Source: Eucommia ulmoides
Taxonomy: Eukaryota > Streptophyta > Magnoliopsida > Garryales > Eucommiaceae
Assembly (NCBI GenBank): GCA_016647705.1
Contig: CM028328.1
Coordinates: forward strand, 5,667,311 to 5,731,310
Length of the DNA stretch: 64,000 nt
Direction of reading: 5' to 3'
Below the pieces are notes generated by a model. The model ran no database searches, had not been told where the DNA came from, and saw nothing but the letters and a program-made list of their open reading frames with translations. A program made the position numbers and the translations under genes. Shown here in pieces: positions 47,530 through 58,284 of this stretch. The number at the start of each line of letters is the position of its first letter. Positions within the stretch are counted from its first letter, which is position 1.

Positions 47530-47840
47530 AATTACCTGCGTTAATAACAATCAATTTTTTACGAAAACTTCAACGCATCCGTCCCAAAAATCTCATTTTT
47601 TATTTTTTGCATTAATGTTAACACATTTTTATGTGGAAAAATGTCAACTAATAAACTCCATAACGTTAATGCATTCGTCAACATCAGACACAAATCTTTT
47701 ACGCGTTAACGTTGACAAAAATACTTCGCACAAATGCGAACAAACAAACTACATAAGCGTTAACACAAAATTTTTGGGTTGGGTAAAGCAACACGTGGTT
47801 TAAATCAAGAAAGCACGTGAAGGTTTTCAAACACAACAAA
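47530..47840 (+). repeat. Direct repeat within the MULE, copy 2
   Basis: Second copy of 45790-46100. Together with the tandem units just before it, this implies internal duplication of the noncoding part of the element. 47985-48300 that follows has a minus-strand open frame (47986-48327) with no recognised domain; it could be the first exon region of the Ulp1 gene or a captured fragment. Confidence 0.75.
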
Positions 47841-48426
47841 GCAAAAGACAAAACACGAGATACAATAGAAGAGTATTAATGCATATTCTACAACATACAA
47901 CAAATAAAAATCCAAAATCGAAAAACACAGCATGTCAAAGTCGGTCAAAATAGACGAACATCATTGTCTCGTTTATGATTTCGATTTATAAATGGATTTC
48001 GCAGAATAAACTAACATCGATTTTAGGGTTTTCCATACCGTCGGGACTAAGACTTCCTCGTTTCTGGATAGAAGACAATGTCGCGAGCACGGATTTCGCC
48101 ATTTGCAGTGTGTTTGTGTAGATTCTTAGTGATTTCGCCTCTTTAGTTTTAGGATTTCGGGAGTTTTTGCAATGAGGAAAGAAATAGAGAGTTTTGGCGG
48201 GTTCTGTGTAGTGGAGCAGGTAGTGGAACGGATACCACGTAATATTGGAAGCAGAACGGACGCGGTCACAACTAGACAACCTACCGTGCGTTAACGCATT
48301 CGAAAAAAAAAAAAAACACCATTGCAAAGATCACGGTGAACTTTTTAATTTGATCACAAATTTTAATGATTTGGTTCAGAAATCAAACCTACACAATCAG
48401 ATTACGTATGGTGGTGGGTTTATTTA

Positions 48427-49019
48427 GGTGGTGTTTGGTAACCGTTTCTATTTCCATTCCAGCAGTGGGATGAGAATGGAATGGGATGAGATGAGAATTT
48501 TATTTCCTTCTTGGGAGTAGAATCGCATTTAGTAACAATAATTTTTTTGTTTGTTTTGGGAATAGAATTGCATTTGGTAACGATTTTATCCTAAAACCAA
48601 TTTTTTTTTTTTTTTTTTTTGGTTTTGGTAGTGGCGGCGGTGACGGAGACGATCGCTGGAGATGACCGGCGACCGCCGCCGGAGTTTCCCGGAGATGGCT
48701 GGCGACAGTCGCCGGAGGTTCCCGGAGGTGGCCGACGACGGTAGCCGGAGGTGGCCGGCGACAGTAGCGGACGGCGGCGGCGGACTGTGGCCGGCCGATG
48801 TATGAACAATGCTCAGTGATTTTGAGAATGGAATGAGAATTATGAGAAATAACATTTTTTTGTTTCTCATTTCTTAAGAAAAAAATGGACACAATTCTCA
48901 AATGGGAATGAAATAAAAACGAAAATAAAAATTACCAAACGCTATTCCCGAACAGAATTCCCAAAAATCTGGGAATGGAATGGAAAATTCTGGGAAGAAA
49001 TGGGTTACCAAACGGGTCC
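48427..49019. mobile_element. PIF/Harbinger Tourist-like MITE, 593 bp, inside the MULE
   Basis: The ends are GGTGGTGTTTGGTAACCG and, inverted, GGACCCGTTTGGTAACCC, flanked by TTA on both sides (48424-48426 and 49020-49022). Subterminal 'ggaatggaatgg' and 'ccattcc' blocks pair. The core (48635-48795) is a very GC-rich run of 'gccggcgac' and 'ccggaggt' phrases. A GTTAAC motif of the MULE continues beyond its right end, so it inserted into the MULE. Confidence 0.8.
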
Positions 49020-49498
49020 TTAGTGTCCTGTTCACGTTCCATGAGCCAAAATGGCGGTTACAGACTCTCAATGGCATGATCTGTAATAAACGTTAACACG
49101 GATAGTCAAATTGAAGGATTTTTTTTTTAAATATTTGATGGGGTCTGAAAACTAGTTTTCATACATTATGGCAGGGGATTTGATTCCTTTATAGCCTATC
49201 TACATTAGGACTAAAAAAAAAATTACCCATTCAATTTTACGTTTTTTATAATTAATTGCATTTTAAGTTCACCTGCTTTCGTCGTCTTCGTTAAATCACT
49301 ATGCAAAATCCAAAGACTGCGCCGATTGCAAACTGTTCAAACAAATATGGATTCCCTTTTCACAAGTTTATATATCGATTTTAGTTGACGAAGAGACGAT
49401 CTTGTCTTTTGTTTCACCTCCAATTATCGATTTCCATTCTTTATATCCCCTTCCTTCTTCCGTCATTATCCTCTACCGTTTCTTCATCTTCAGCTCCG

Positions 49499-52400
49499 AT
49501 GGCAACTCCCGATCGAAAATCAGGTTATTCTCTCTGCATTTTTTGTAGATTTTTCTTCAAATGATTACATTGATGTGTAAGATAAGAACTAATTGATGGT
49601 TTTTGTGTTTCAATTGTGTTTCACAGATGATGCAGTTGAAGTTCATGTGTTCTCTTCATCATCCGAGGTATCATGTTAGTAGGTTACGATTTAAAATTAT
49701 ATATGAAGTAACTCTTTTTGACATAGTGATTTGAGAACCCTCAAATGATCGATTTAGGACAAGAATTTAATAAGTTCTATGGAATTAGAGGAATTGGAAA
49801 TGAACTGAGATCATATTTGGTTGTGTTATCTGATCCTGAGCTATATATAAATCTTAGGGCAATCCTCCTCTTTCATGGCGTCTTTTGAGAGTGAGTTAGG
49901 TCCATTCGGTTTCAAAGAAAAAAGAGAGAATGGATCATATTATATTTGCTAGACGGAGTAATTTCCTGTGAATAAATGATTAAAATTTCATACTCTATAA
50001 TAGTTTTTCTTTTTAGTTCACTTTTTTTCTTTTTATTTTTTAATTTTGTTGTGTGATTAGTTGCTTGAGAAATTGCATGAGAAGTGGAAGTCGGGGAAGG
50101 AGCAACCATACCCAGCAATGTATTCAAGTGTTTTTGGAGGAATTATTCTTGACCCGGCTTTGATGGTCATCCCAATAGATGATCACATGGTTCATCGTGG
50201 ACATGGTGTTTTTGATACAGCTATCATTCTTGATGGGTAAGCATAATAATTCTTTCATGTAAATATGTCGATATATATATATATGTTGGGTTTATTCCAC
50301 ATCGGATTAAAAGGAGTTGATGGCTGGTTATAAGTGTAAGAGAAAATATCATCTCATGAACTAACTTTTGGAGTTAAGAGAGGCTCGAGACCACCATACT
50401 CTGGTTTCAGAACCCACGTTTACAACAACTCCGATCCAATAGACACAAAGGAAGAGATTTGTCGAGGATTAACTGACCAAAGGCCTAATGTGTGAGAAAA
50501 AGATTATTGGGTTTATCCCACATCGAATATGGAAGGGGTTGGAGTGTGAGAGAAAACCTCATCTCATGAATTAGCTTTTGGAGTTGAGAGAGGTCTAAAA
50601 CCATCTTATAATATATATATATATAAGAGGGAGAGCATGGGTAGTTAGTTTTTTGGTGCAACAACACAGTGAAATATATATTCTATAATGCCCTTATTAC
50701 AAAAATAGTTAAAATATTTCTCTAATTTATATTACAGTTTTTAAGAATCGTACACACATCGATTGTGCCAAAGTCGCTAGTGTGTCTGTATATTATATCG
50801 GCAAGATGAATTTTTAGTTTGCAAAATTATATGTTTGATTTAGAATTAGATGTTGTTTCTTTAGTTTTCATTTATGATTTGATGGATATTGAGCTGTTTG
50901 TGTTTATGTTCTTTCACTTTCTGTTTCCGAAAAATCTTGGAACATAAATAGAAGAACAGATAAGAAAAAAATGTGTTTTGCATTTTTTTTTTTCCCTTGT
51001 GTTATTATTCTTGAAATTTGTACTAGAAATCTTGGAACAATTTTTGTTGTGCTCCCAAAAATTTGTTCTAAAAGAAGCACTAAACAAACGGAAACAGAAA
51101 CAGAAAATTGGAAACAAAAAAAAAGTAGAACAAATTTCTGGGAACACGACCAAAATTATTCCTAAAAAGTTTTCAAGCGTAGATACCTATAAATGCCGCC
51201 TTTTTTCCTACAACTGCAGATACCTCTACGAGCTGGACGTCCACATCGACCGTTTCCTCAACTCGGCATCCAAAGCAAAAATCAAACCCCCCTTCCCCCG
51301 ATCGGCCATCCGATCCATTCTAATTCAGCTGACATCAGAATCGAATTGCAAAAAAGGAACGCTAAGATATTGGCTAAGCGCAGGCCCCGGCGACTTCCTT
51401 CTCTCTCCTTCCAACTGCCCGGAATCCGCTTTCTACGCCGTCGTCATAAACGAGGATTTCTCCCAATGCAAAGATGGAGTTACCGTTATAACATCCACCG
51501 TCCCCATGAAATCGCCGCTCTTCGCCACCATGAAGAACGTGAACTACCTCCCCAACGTGCTCTCGAAAATGGAGGCCGAGGAGAGAGGGGCATCTGCGTC
51601 CATTTGGGTCGACGAGGATGGGTATATAGCTGAGGGTCCGAATGTGAATGTGGGTTTCGTTAGCCAAAATGGGGAGCTTATTTTGCCTCGTTTCGACAAG
51701 ATTTTGGCCGGTTGCACTGCGAAAAGGCTTATTGAGTTGGCCCCGAAATTGGTGGAGAAGGGTGTTCTGAAGGGGGTGAAAATGGCGGATGTCACGGTGG
51801 AGGAAGCAAAGGGAGCGGCGGAGATGATGTATATTGGAAGCACACTTCCGATTTTGCCCATTGTTGCTTGGGATGACAAACCCATTGGAAATGGTATGTT
51901 TTTTTACTTGTTTTAAAGCTTAAATTTTTGTAAGTTCTAAAAATAGTTTCTAATATGACCCAGATATGGATTTTTTTTATTCTAAGAAAAATAGGATTTT
52001 CGCATTTATTTGGGACAACCAAACAGGTCTTAAGCAGTTGTTTGTGTTGTCCCGGATGTGGAAGGGACTAGTTCACGAGGTAAAGTTTTCCCTCATACTT
52101 ATTACTTGACCATTAACCCTTTCTATATACAATAGGCGATAAATCTGATAATCTCATCCTCACATATTGGATTTTTAGTCGGCTATCCATCGACCAGTCT
52201 CTTCTTTTATGCCTATTGGGCCAAAATTGTAGTAATTTGAGCTCTGATACCAGTGTAGGGTTGTCTTGGCCCTCTCTCAACTTTAAAGGTTAGCTCACGA
52301 GGTAAGTTTTCTCTCACATTTATAACCTGACCACCAGTTCCTTCCACTTTTGATAAGAGATAAACCCAATATGTTAGAACCCATTGGCGACGATAACTTT

Positions 52401-52874
52401 ACTTGTCTGAAAATGTATTTCAAGATGAAATCTATTTATCACAATGACGATATATATTATATCGACAATAATCCTAAAAACTAGTTTCTAAGATGACCCA
52501 AATACTTTTTTGAGAAAATGTGATTGTTGCATTTATTTGGACAGCCAAACGGGTCTTAAAGCGTTGTTTTGTGACCGTTGGAGTTGATAACTTGGTTGTC
52601 TGAAAACATAATTCTATATGTAAGTTTATCAGCACAGTTTATCGACCATAAGCTCAAAAACGAGTTTCTAATATGACCAATATATGATTTTTTATTAAAC
52701 ATACTTGTTGCATTTATATTTGGATTAGCCAAACGGGTCTCAAGATTATTTTATTTTATTTTTCGGGGTGTAACAGGTAAGGTGGGAGAGTTGACGATGG
52801 CGCTTTTGGATTTGGTGTGGGAAGATATGGTTGCAGGACCTGAATCACAGAGACTTGCTGTTCCTTATAAGTAG
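49499..52874 (+). CDS. Class IV PLP aminotransferase (D-amino-acid aminotransferase / aminodeoxychorismate lyase-like), 5 exons, 337 aa
   Basis: This family shares the fold of branched-chain aminotransferase, D-amino-acid aminotransferase and the folate enzyme aminodeoxychorismate lyase. Exons: 49499-49523, 49627-49667, 50061-50236, 51220-51893, 52777-52874. Introns are GT-AG, and the 1014 nt total has no internal stop. The protein begins MATPDRKSDDAVEV. It contains 'PIDDHMVHRGHGVFDTA' with the phosphate-side 'HRGHGVFD', 'LRYWLSAGPGDFLL', the catalytic lysine in 'FATMKNVNYLPNVL' (Lys186), 'IWVDEDGYIAEGPNVNV' (Glu that holds the pyridine N) and 'GSTLPILPI' near the C-terminus. It lacks an AUG-started transit peptide. 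It closely resembles plant D-amino-acid aminotransferase-like proteins. Which reaction it performs cannot be told from sequence alone. Confidence 0.92.
50284..50630 (+). repeat. Two copies of the 'ggtttattccacatcgg' dispersed repeat in intron 3 of the class IV gene
   Basis: 'Ttgggtttattccacatcgg' near 50284 recurs as 'attgggtttatcccacatcg' near 50507. 'Aaaatatcatctcatgaactaacttttggagtt' near 50342 recurs near 50555. The same family is in intron 2 of the PSMD5-like gene (21893-22290) and in intron 4 here (52030-52375). Confidence 0.65.
52030..52375 (+). repeat. Dispersed repeat in intron 4 of the class IV gene
   Basis: Carries 'ggatgtggaagggactagttcacgaggtaaagttttccctcata' and, near 52257, 'tagggttgtcttggccctctctcaa', both seen in altered form at 21893-22290. 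The rest of the intron repeats 'ctaaaaactagtttctaagatgacccaaat' and 'agccaaacgggtctta' three times (near 51935-52030, 52465-52560 and 52650-52745), a tandem arrangement of about 170-530 bp spacing. Confidence 0.55.
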
Positions 52875-53339
52875 TACTAGTATTGCCTTTGTCTTTGTCT
52901 TTGTCTTTGTCTTTGTTTTACAGGACAAATATGGGGAAAAATCATTCTTGTTAAATAAAGGAGGGAAAAAAGAGAGGAGTGTTTGGCGTCTTAAATGGAA
53001 GTGTTTCGAACTAATTCATGGAAATGCGTTGATGATATGAACTTGTATATGATTTGGTGATGTAATGTTTTCTTCCTCCTTTCTTCTTCTTCAATAGCAA
53101 GTTGAAACCATCGAGGTCGGCCACCGGATTCTCTCTCTCTCTAACCCCCTAAATCTTGCAACCTCTCTAATCCCTGTTGTCACCCCTTCATCCCCCCCTC
53201 CCCCACTGTCACCCCTTGGTCTCTCATCTTATTTCTGTCTTTCTCTCTCTCTATCTCTCACTTTCATCTCCCTCGTCTCTCTATACACACACACACATAT
53301 ATAGAGGAGAGTGAAAGAGGAGAAGAAGAGAGGTTAAAG
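52875..53339 (+). other. 3' flank of the class IV gene and possible retroelement leader
   Basis: A short 'tttgtc' repeat (52889-52917) follows the stop codon. 53135-53335 is CT-rich, then AC- and GA-rich, ending just before the copia primer-binding site. It shows no clear similarity to the 3' LTR at 57607, so a 5' LTR could not be identified. Confidence 0.4.
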
Positions 53340-53429
53340 TGGTATCAGAGCTGGGATCCCAGTAGATGAGGAGATCATATATGTAGTATACTACACTAGT
53401 ATATACGTGCACCGTTCATACATACGTAC

Positions 53430-53605
53430 GTATATGATACTATTCATAGTATTTATACGGGATCTATATCGTATCTATACGATATTGTTCATACGACACT
53501 ATTCACAATATTTATACGGGACGTATACGGTGTGTATACGCTATCTATACGGTACTGTTCATACGACACTATTCACACATATGGGTACTATTCACATAGT
53601 ATTGT
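53430..53605 (+). repeat. Tandem repeats in the copia leader
   Basis: 'Gatactattcatagtatttatacggga' (near 53435) recurs as 'gacactattcacaatatttatacggga' (near 53495) and partially near 53565, with spacing of about 60-70 bases. 'Gttcatac' recurs within each unit. These lie between the primer-binding site and gag. Confidence 0.65.
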
Positions 53606-53639
53606 ACACAGTACTATTCATCAGCGGCAAAGTACCCGA

Positions 53640-56600
53640 TCCAGTGAAACCCACAAGCAACATGATCAAATTAACTGCATTTAACTATGTAATTTAGAAG
53701 CCGAAGATGGATGATCTTTGGTATATAAAAGATCTGTGGAAGCCCATTATAATGCCGACATAGGAGGCGGTATTGATAACGGATGACAAAGCCGGCGAAA
53801 CAATAACAACATCAACCACGAGCACATCGACAACCTCATCAGACGCTAATTGGACCGTGCAAAACAGAAAATGTACGACCCAAATTCGGCAATGGATTGA
53901 TAAGAGCATTTTTCAAAATTTTACTAATGAACATGATGCTTATGTTCTTTGGCGAAAGTTGGAGAAAATGTATGCGAGGACAACCGCACAGAATAAAGCA
54001 AATCTGATGCGATAATTAGTTAATCTGAAATATAAAGATGGAAGCAGTGTATCGGAACATATGAGCAAGTTCCAAGGCATTGTTAATCAACTCAATTCTT
54101 TGAAAATGACTGTAGCTGACGAGTTGCAAACGTTGCTGATGTTGAGTTCTCTACTAAAGAGTTGGGACACATTAATCGTGTTAGTTAACAACTCTACTCC
54201 AGATAGAAAGCTTACCATGGATATGGTAAAAGACATAATGCTGAACGAAAAGTCCAGACAAAAAGACGAATGATGCGTGGGAGAAATAAAAGTCGAAATC
54301 CCCACAGTCAAGAAAGAGGACGATCTAAATCCAAATTTAGATTTGACAAGAAGTGCCATCACTGTGGCAAACCCGGACATTTCATTCGAGAATGTTGAAA
54401 GTTGAAGGCGGAGCAATCATAAAATCAGGAAGCTGGAACCCAAACAAATGACACCATGATTGTCATTAATGAAGCTGCCATTGTTTGAGATGATAACTAT
54501 GTCAATCTTGTATCCCAAGATTCTACTTGGGTCATTGACTCAGGCGCTTCCTTTCATGTCACTCCACAACTAGATTTCTTCTCATCTTACACTCAAGGAG
54601 AATTCGAATGTGTGAAAATGAGAAATGATGGTACATCTAAAATTGTTGGTATCGGTAATGTTTGTCTCGAAACTAATCTTGGATGCAAGCTACTTTTGAA
54701 AGACGTGAGACATGTCCCTGATATTTGTCTCAACTTAATATCTACCGGGTAGCTTGACGACGAGGGCTACAATTACTTTGGTGAAGGCAGATAGAAACTT
54801 ACCAAAGGTAATTTGATAATAGCAAAAGACAAGAAAGACACATCTCTCTATCTCACGGAAGCCAAGTTATGCAGAGGAGAGGTGAATACAGCCAGGAAAG
54901 AAGTCCCCATTGAGCTATGGCATAAGCGGCTCGGACACATGAGTGAGAAAGATCTTAAACTCCTTTTCAAGAAAGAGCTCTTGCCAGGAATGTAAGGTAC
55001 ACACTTGCAAACCTGTGTTGATTGTGTTATGGAAAAACAACATAGAGTTACATTTCAAACTTATTCACCATCTAGAAAGAAGAATATTCTATATCTGATA
55101 CACACAAATGTCTGCTCAATGAGTCATAAGTCACTGGGAGATGCTTTTTACTTCGTGACTTTCATTGACGACCACTCTAGAAAAATATGTGCCTTTGCCT
55201 TGAAAACCAAAAATCAAGTAGTGTAAATTTTCAAGCAGTTTCATGTAAAAGTTGAGAGGGAAATTGGCAAATATTTGAAGTGTGTATATATAGACAACGG
55301 AGGTAAATACCACAGACCATTCGAAGAGTACTGCAGGAAATTCGGCATCAGGTTGAAAAAGTTAGTACCCAAGACACCTCAACACAACGGTATCACAGAT
55401 AGGATGAATAGAACCATATGGGAAAAAGTTAGATGTATGCTCTTAGAAGTAAAGCTGCCGAACTCCTTTTGGGGAGAGGCAATGAGGACAACAATTGATT
55501 TAATCAACCTTTCTTCATCAGTTTCACTGAACTATGATGTACCAGAAAGAGTCTGGACGAGGAAAGATATTTCGTACAAACATCAAAAAGTGTTTGGCTG
55601 CAGAGCGCTTGTTCACATCCCAAAAGATGAGAGGTCCAAGCTGGATGAAAATGCAAAGTAATGCATCTTTGTGGGATATACCCATGAAGAGTTCGACTAT
55701 AGATTCTGGGGATCCTATCAGCAAAACGAACATCAGAAGTAGAGACATGGTGTTTCTTGAAGATTAGACAGTTGAAGACTTTGAGAAATAAAAAAATCCA
55801 TAATTAGATAAATTTCCAGTAAATCTTTGACCTAACTTTTCACCAACAAATTCTGGTGATGGAGGAGAGGTACCAGATCCTGATAATGTTGCTCCACCAG
55901 CTGGCAGTTTGAAACCAGAATTGATTCCGGAACAAGTCCAACAAGAACCAAGAAGAACTACCCGAGAGCAACAACCGAGTCGCAGATATTCTCCTCATGA
56001 GTATGTGATGCTCACTGAAGGGGGAGAACTTGAGAGTTATGAAGAAGTTGTTGCAAATTAGTATAGGGACGAGTGGTTGAAAGCCATGCAAGAAGATATA
56101 AAATCCTTCTATGATAACCATACATTTGATCTGGTGAAATTACTGCAGGGTAAGAAACCTCTCAAGAACAAGTGGGTGTACAAGATCAAAAATGAAGAAC
56201 ACAACTCACAACCACGTTACAAAGTAAGATTGGTTGTGAAAGGATTTGGGCAAAAGAAGGGTGTTGATTTTGATGAAATATTTTCACCCGTGGTGAAAAT
56301 GTCTTCAATCCAAGTTGTTCTTGGCCTTGTAGCCAGTCTTAATCTGGAGGTTGAACAACTTGACGTAAAAACTGCATTTTTGCATAGAGATCTTGACGAG
56401 AAAATTTACATGGAACAACCCGAAGGTTTCCTAGTCAAAGGAAAAAAGAAACTGGTGTGCATACTGATAAAAAGTTTGTATGGTCTGCAATAGGCACTAA
56501 GGCAGTGGTACAAAAAGTTTGACTCATTTATGGAGAAAAATGAGTACAACCGAACAACAGCAGATCACTGCGTCTTCATCAAGAAATTTTTTGATGGTGA

Positions 56601-57590
56601 CTTTATCATTCTTCTACTCTATGTTGATGACATGTTATTCGTTGGCCGTAATAACGCTAAAATTAACAAGCTGAAGAAAGAGTTGAGAAGTTTTTTGCAA
56701 TGAAGGGCTTAGGAGCAGTAAAATAGATTCTTGGCATGACGATTACCTGTGATAGGCAGAATTGTAGGATCTGGCTATCTCAAGAATGCTATGTTGAAAA
56801 AGTTCTTGAAAGATTCAACATGAGTAAAGCTAAGGCTATTAGTTCTCCACTTGCAAGTCACTTCAAGCTTAGTGCGAGACAATGTCCTTCAAGTATGGAG
56901 GAAAAATTAGAAATGGATAGGGTGCCTTATGCATCGCCGGTTGGCAATTTAATGTACGCCATGGTATGCACTAGACCAGACATCGCTTACGTAGTTGGCA
57001 TTGTGACCTGTTTCCTTTCAAATCCTGGAAAAGAACATTGGGAAGCAGTCAAATGGGTACTTAGGTATCTTAAGGGGACATCCAATCATTGTTTATGTTT
57101 CGACAATGGTAAACCTATATTGGAAAGATATACAGATGCAGATATGACTGGCGATGTGGATACGAGAAAATCCATATCCGGATACTTGATAACACTTGTA
57201 GGGGGAGCTGTTTCATGGCAATCACGATTACAAAAGTGTGTTGTCTTATCCACCACAGAAGTAGAATACATCGCAATCATTGAAGGATGTAAGGAGATCC
57301 TATGGATAAAGAAGTTCCTACAAGAGTTAGGTCAAAATCAAGAGAAGTATACACTCCACTGCGATAGTCAGAGTGCAATCCACTTCAGCAAGAATGCGAC
57401 TTTTCACTCGAAGTTTAAACATATCAACATGAGGTATCACTAGATTCATGATGTGTTAGAAAATAAGTTGCTACAACTTGAGAAGATCCATACCAATGAT
57501 AACGGGCCCAACATGATGACGAACGCTCTACCCAGAGAAAAGCTCGAAGTTTGCAAGGAAGTTGTAAGCTTGACTTCAACCCCAAATTGA
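53640..57590 (+). pseudogene. Copia gag-pol polyprotein, broken by stops and frameshifts
   Basis: Segments in order: gag (53640-54280) with a CCHC knuckle 'CHHCGKPGHFIREC' (54355-54396); protease 'WVIDSGASFHVT' (54529-54564); pre-integrase 'LWHKRLGHMSEKDL' (54916-54957); integrase core 55005-55660, with 'FVTFIDDHSRK' and 'PKTPQHNGITDRMN'; RT 56077-56700, with 'KNKWVYKIK', 'QLDVKTAFLH' and 'YVDDML' (56620-56637); and RNase H 56736-57443 with 'HCDSQSAIH'. Stops interrupt nearly every domain (for example near 54004, 54486, 54750, 54993, 55224, 55660 and 56492), and frameshifts occur near 54270 and 55535. It is inactive and moderately old. Confidence 0.85.
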
Positions 57591-57606
57591 TTGTGAGTAG
57601 GAGATT

Positions 57607-57990
57607 TGTTGGGTTTTCACTCCACTAATTGGGGTGATCTCACCAACCCACTAAATCCCACAAACAAATAAAGCAAAAGTCCACAACAAAGTAGGTAAAG
57701 GCATGCAAATTATATCAGAGAGCCTACCTTGTTTGACAAAGGAAGAGGCAGCACATGGAAAAGAAGAATAGGCACCCACAACTCCTGAAGGTTCTTGATT
57801 TATGTTCAGACTGGAGAAGCTGCTCAACTCTCCTCTATAAATAGAGGAGATGAGCAAAAAATAAATACAATAAGTTCTTTACACTGAAAATTGTAGAGAG
57901 AGAAAGTGAGAAAAAACCTCAATTTTTGGAAAGATTAGTGAGAGCCAATTTGTGAAGTTTTACCCACAAATTGAAAACACATATTTTTGT
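57607..57990 (+). repeat. Copia 3' LTR (right end uncertain)
   Basis: Begins TGTTGGGTTTTCACTCC directly after the purine-rich tract and contains a TATA box at 57836-57845 and a GA-rich R/U5-like segment. The end is blurred because gypsy-derived sequence begins near 57996. Confidence 0.6.
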
Positions 57991-57995
57991 CATTG

Positions 57996-58265
57996 TTTGA
58001 GTGATCCACCAAAGTGTGAGGTTTGTAATTCCATTATTTCTTCACCAATTTTTTGAAATGCTTATTACAAAAATGTTTTCCCCCATCACTATTGATAGCA
58101 CGTGGTGTACCAAATCTAGAAAAAAATGTTTTCTTTTAAAAATTTCAGCACAACCTTATGATCATTTACCTTATAAGCAATGGCTTCCACCCACTTTGAC
58201 ACATAGTCAACAACAACAATAATATACAGGTTACCAAAAGAGTTAGGAAACAGACCATTAAATCG
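57996..58265 (-). pseudogene. Ty3/gypsy integrase core fragment
   Basis: Minus-strand reading gives 'YIIVVVDYVSKWVEAIAYK' followed by 'FSRFGTPRAINSDGGKHF', the two-Asp segment of a Ty3/gypsy integrase core. It runs opposite to the integrase C-terminal fragment that begins about 35 bases to its right. Confidence 0.75.
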
Positions 58266-58284
58266 ATACCCCAAATATTAAATA

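Larger units (their letters stand above)
39031..49096. mobile_element. Mutator-like element (MULE) carrying MuDR-type transposase and Ulp1-like protease remnants
   Basis: The approximate limits are set by the first and last GTTAAC-type motifs, since long terminal inverted repeats were not found. Inside are a plus-strand MULE transposase remnant (39680-42118) and a minus-strand Ulp1-domain gene remnant (43185-47115), converging on 42.1-43.2 kb. The noncoding parts carry many copies of TTAACGTTAA. The organisation matches plant MULEs that carry Ulp1-like genes (the Kaonashi and CUMULE groups). A Tourist-like MITE (48427-49019) has inserted near the right end. Both genes are broken, so the element cannot be autonomous. 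Confidence 0.75.
53340..57990 (+). mobile_element. Degenerate Ty1/copia retrotransposon
   Basis: Starts with the primer-binding site TGGTATCAGAGC (53340-53351), complementary to the 3' end of plant initiator tRNA-Met. An untranslated leader follows, then gag-pol remnants (53640-57590), a purine-rich tract (57594-57604) and an LTR beginning TGTTGGG at 57607 with a TATA box (CTATAAATAG, 57836-57845). The order protease - integrase - RT - RNase H defines the copia class. The 5' LTR was not recognised. Confidence 0.8.

Noticed and set aside
48500-48901. Pro/Arg-rich minus-strand open frames
   Set aside because: They lie in the GC-rich core of a Tourist-like MITE bounded by TTA duplications, and several frames are open at once.
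38560-49110. Terminal inverted repeats for the MULE
   Set aside because: Both edges contain 'tttgactatcc', but the flanking bases do not align as an inverted repeat, so I do not claim the ends.
53340-53351. tRNA-like sequence TGGTATCAGAGC
   Set aside because: It is the retrotransposon primer-binding site, complementary to the 3' end of initiator tRNA-Met, not a tRNA gene.
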